This document shows, piece after piece, positions 15,360-16,735 of a stretch of DNA of 16,735 nucleotides. How positions within the stretch are numbered: position 1 is the first letter of the stretch; each line of letters starts with the position of its first letter. The DNA is taken from the NCBI GenBank assembly GCA_947624405.1, contig CANQKB010000024.1, positions 1-16,735 of the forward strand. The letters run 5' to 3'. The notes beneath the pieces are model-generated. The model was not told where the DNA came from. It did not search any database and saw only the letters and a list, made by a program, of their open reading frames with translations. A program made the translations under genes and the position numbers. The stretch comes from an uncultured Clostridia bacterium (GTDB taxonomy: Bacteria > Bacillota > Clostridia > TANB77 > CAG-508).

Positions 15360-16735
15360 TTAAGAAGTGCATAGGTAGTTATAACGGAATTTTCCTGCTC
15401 TAAAAGTTTCTCCACAAAAATCATTCATTGCAACTTCGTGACAATACGTAAGCCACTCGGTTGGTGCCGCGCACATCACTAGTGTGGGTAATTTCAGTTC
15501 GTTAGGCACCCAAACCTTCAAACGCAAGGAAGCTTCTCCGTACTGGATCTACAGACAGAGCGACTTTGCAAGCTTGAGGGTAAGTCACTACAGAGCAATC
15601 TGGGGCTACATAGCAGCCTAACTTGTTGGCCAGAAAGATACACTGGCTGCAGTCCATGTTGTAGTACACCTCTACAGCCTGGAAGCAATAGTTACAGGAA
15701 TCAAATGTGACTGTCTGATTGGTAATTTCTGAAAGTGGATAAGTTATACACAAGGTTCCTGCAGTTCCTCCATGTTCTAGTGTGCATAGAAAAGTGTCCG
15801 TTGTCTTAAATTTTTTGTTAAAACCTAGTGACGACCTACCCGACCCGAAGCAAGTTAGATGCCATGGCGTATCCTCGCGACGACCTATTCCGAGAAATCC
15901 GCCTAGCCCCCACCATGTGCGCAGTTCGTAACAATCCGTTGAGCACGGTATGACCAGTTCCCTATCTATCAATGTGAAGTCTTCGGATAATGGAGAACAC
16001 TCTACATTAACGTAGTAATTGAAAGCATTCGCAATGCTGTATCTCTGATAAACGTACTGCTTCGTACGCGAAATGTCCATTGAAACGGAGGATGGGTTTC
16101 CAGCTACATCAAACGCCGTCAAATTTATGTTTCTGCATCCTGTAGAGAGGTCACAAAGAAAACCGATGGTTATTTCTTAAAGACAAGCTTCTCTCGTCCT
16201 TACGGTCATAGAAGTTGTAACAATAAAGTCCACTGCCATTTCCATCACTAGCAGAAACACATACTTCTATTTTATTAACATCATTAGGAATATACGTAAC
16301 TGAATCAATCTTTGGTGGTGTTCCATCTCTGTTAAACAAATTCGTTCCACTACATGCTGACTTCGTATCTCCATTTGCAGTCCATGCCTCAATTCTATAT
16401 GTTCCATCTGTATTTAACGTATTACTTTTATCTTTATTCAAGTTAAATTGTATATTATTTCTTCCTGATGCTATGTCAATGTAGCTTTCGCTACCTACTG
16501 TTCCATTTGCATTTACCTGATAATATATCCTATTTGCTGTACTATATTGTGCTCCATCTGTTATTGTAACTTTTACATTTCCATTATACCACTGATTTAA
16601 AAATGTTGAATTTTGTGCCGCTCCTTCTGTTGTAAAGCTTATTGTTGGTGCCTCTAATACTTGTTTTGTCGTTACTGTCTTTTTATTACTATCACTTGTT
16701 TCTGTCTTATGCTCTGCATTATCATACGCTATTGC
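15360..16735 (-). CDS. Ig-like, cysteine-rich surface protein (C-terminal part), two +1 CGG frameshifts
   Basis: Partial gene open to the right edge; 457 residues are visible after restoring two frameshifts. The first part contains Ig-like beta-sandwich repeats (PTISFTTEGAAQNSTFLNQW; PPKIDSVTY through LTAFDVAGNPSS), typical of secreted adhesins of gut Bacillota. The remaining part, of about 250 residues, is unrecognised, rich in cysteine (CDLSTGC, CSTDCYE, CNYCFQ, CSQCIF) and visibly richer in G+C. The zero frame breaks at CGG 16163-16165 (H-CGGT-FLCDL) and again at CGG 15538-15540 (DPV-CGGA-EASLRL). Skipping each C opens the frame to TAA at 15360. No signal peptide or anchor is visible because the N-terminus is missing and the C-terminus ends NYLCTS. 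Function is unknown. Confidence 0.8.
15537..15540 (-). other. CGGA +1 frameshift site 2 in the Ig-like gene
   Basis: Zero frame CCA GTA CGG AGA AGC stops 13 codons later. Reading CGGA as glycine opens 58 further codons (EASLRLKVWVPNELKLPTL onward) with continuing cysteine-rich character. There is no known homologue to confirm it, so it rests on the open frame and the shared pattern. Confidence 0.7.
16162..16165 (-). other. CGGT +1 frameshift site 1 in the Ig-like gene
   Basis: Zero frame AAC CAT CGG TTT TCT TTG TGA. Reading CGGT as glycine gives NNH-G-FLCDLSTGCRNINLTAFDVAGN, which completes the Ig-like domain with its usual final strand and D-AGN motif. Confidence 0.85.

Noticed and set aside
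15360..16735. Ig-like region as eukaryotic contamination or a DGR variable domain
   Set aside because: The N-terminal side is AT-rich bacterial Ig-like sequence, the frame is continuous with it, and no reverse transcriptase or template repeat is present.

Overview
The window is a low-G+C bacterial chromosome segment, most likely from an uncultured anaerobic Bacillota (Clostridia-like). The evidence is an hrcA-grpE-dnaK heat-shock operon behind a CIRCE operator, a SufCBDSU-type iron-sulfur operon, a DUF1540 protein, AT-rich codon use and AGGAGG-type ribosome binding sites. Assignment below phylum level is inference.

Layout. 1-3360: the heat-shock operon hrcA-grpE-dnaK on the minus strand (dnaK runs off the left edge), with a near-perfect sigma-A promoter and CIRCE. 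3404-3547: a long inverted-repeat element. 3633-4479 (+): an RluA-family pseudouridine synthase. 4475-4614: a second long inverted repeat. 4631-4804 (-): a DUF1540 protein. 4986-5195 (+): a small zinc-ribbon/HTH protein resembling YvyF. 5426-8014 (-): an M18 aminopeptidase and the ATPase YchF. 8239-15203 (-): mnmA, sufU, sufS, sufD, sufB, sufC and a DtxR-like regulator. A small membrane-peptide gene on the plus strand, with its own promoter and terminator, sits between sufB and sufC. 15360-16735 (-): the C-terminal part of a large Ig-like, cysteine-rich, probably surface protein running off the right edge.

Main discovery. Six genes (grpE, the rluA homologue, sufS, sufC, the DtxR-like regulator and the Ig-like protein, which has two sites) are each broken by an apparent one-base insertion, seven in all. 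All seven breaks fall on an in-frame CGG codon. In every case dropping the C and reading the following GGA or GGT as glycine restores the expected protein. In sufS this recreates the conserved Ser-Gly-His-Lys motif carrying the PLP lysine. Scanning every coding region by eye, I found no in-frame CGG that is read as an ordinary arginine codon. CGG triplets in the other two phases (NNC-GGN, NCG-GNN) are common and cause no break. The simplest reading is that this organism does not decode CGG as arginine: CGGA and CGGT act as +1 frameshift sites or quadruplet glycine codons used throughout the genome, including in genes that are normally essential. The decoding tRNA is not in the window.

How the genes fit. 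The Suf genes build iron-sulfur clusters: SufS and SufU mobilise sulfur, and SufBCD is the scaffold and ATPase. MnmA uses cysteine-derived sulfur for tRNA thiolation. The DtxR-like regulator at the head of the cluster has lost the usual metal ligands but has a C-terminal cysteine group, so it may sense cluster or redox status. Other items of interest are two inverted repeats behind its promoter, a 101-bp direct repeat and heptamer repeats between grpE and dnaK, and a change in base composition within the Ig-like gene.
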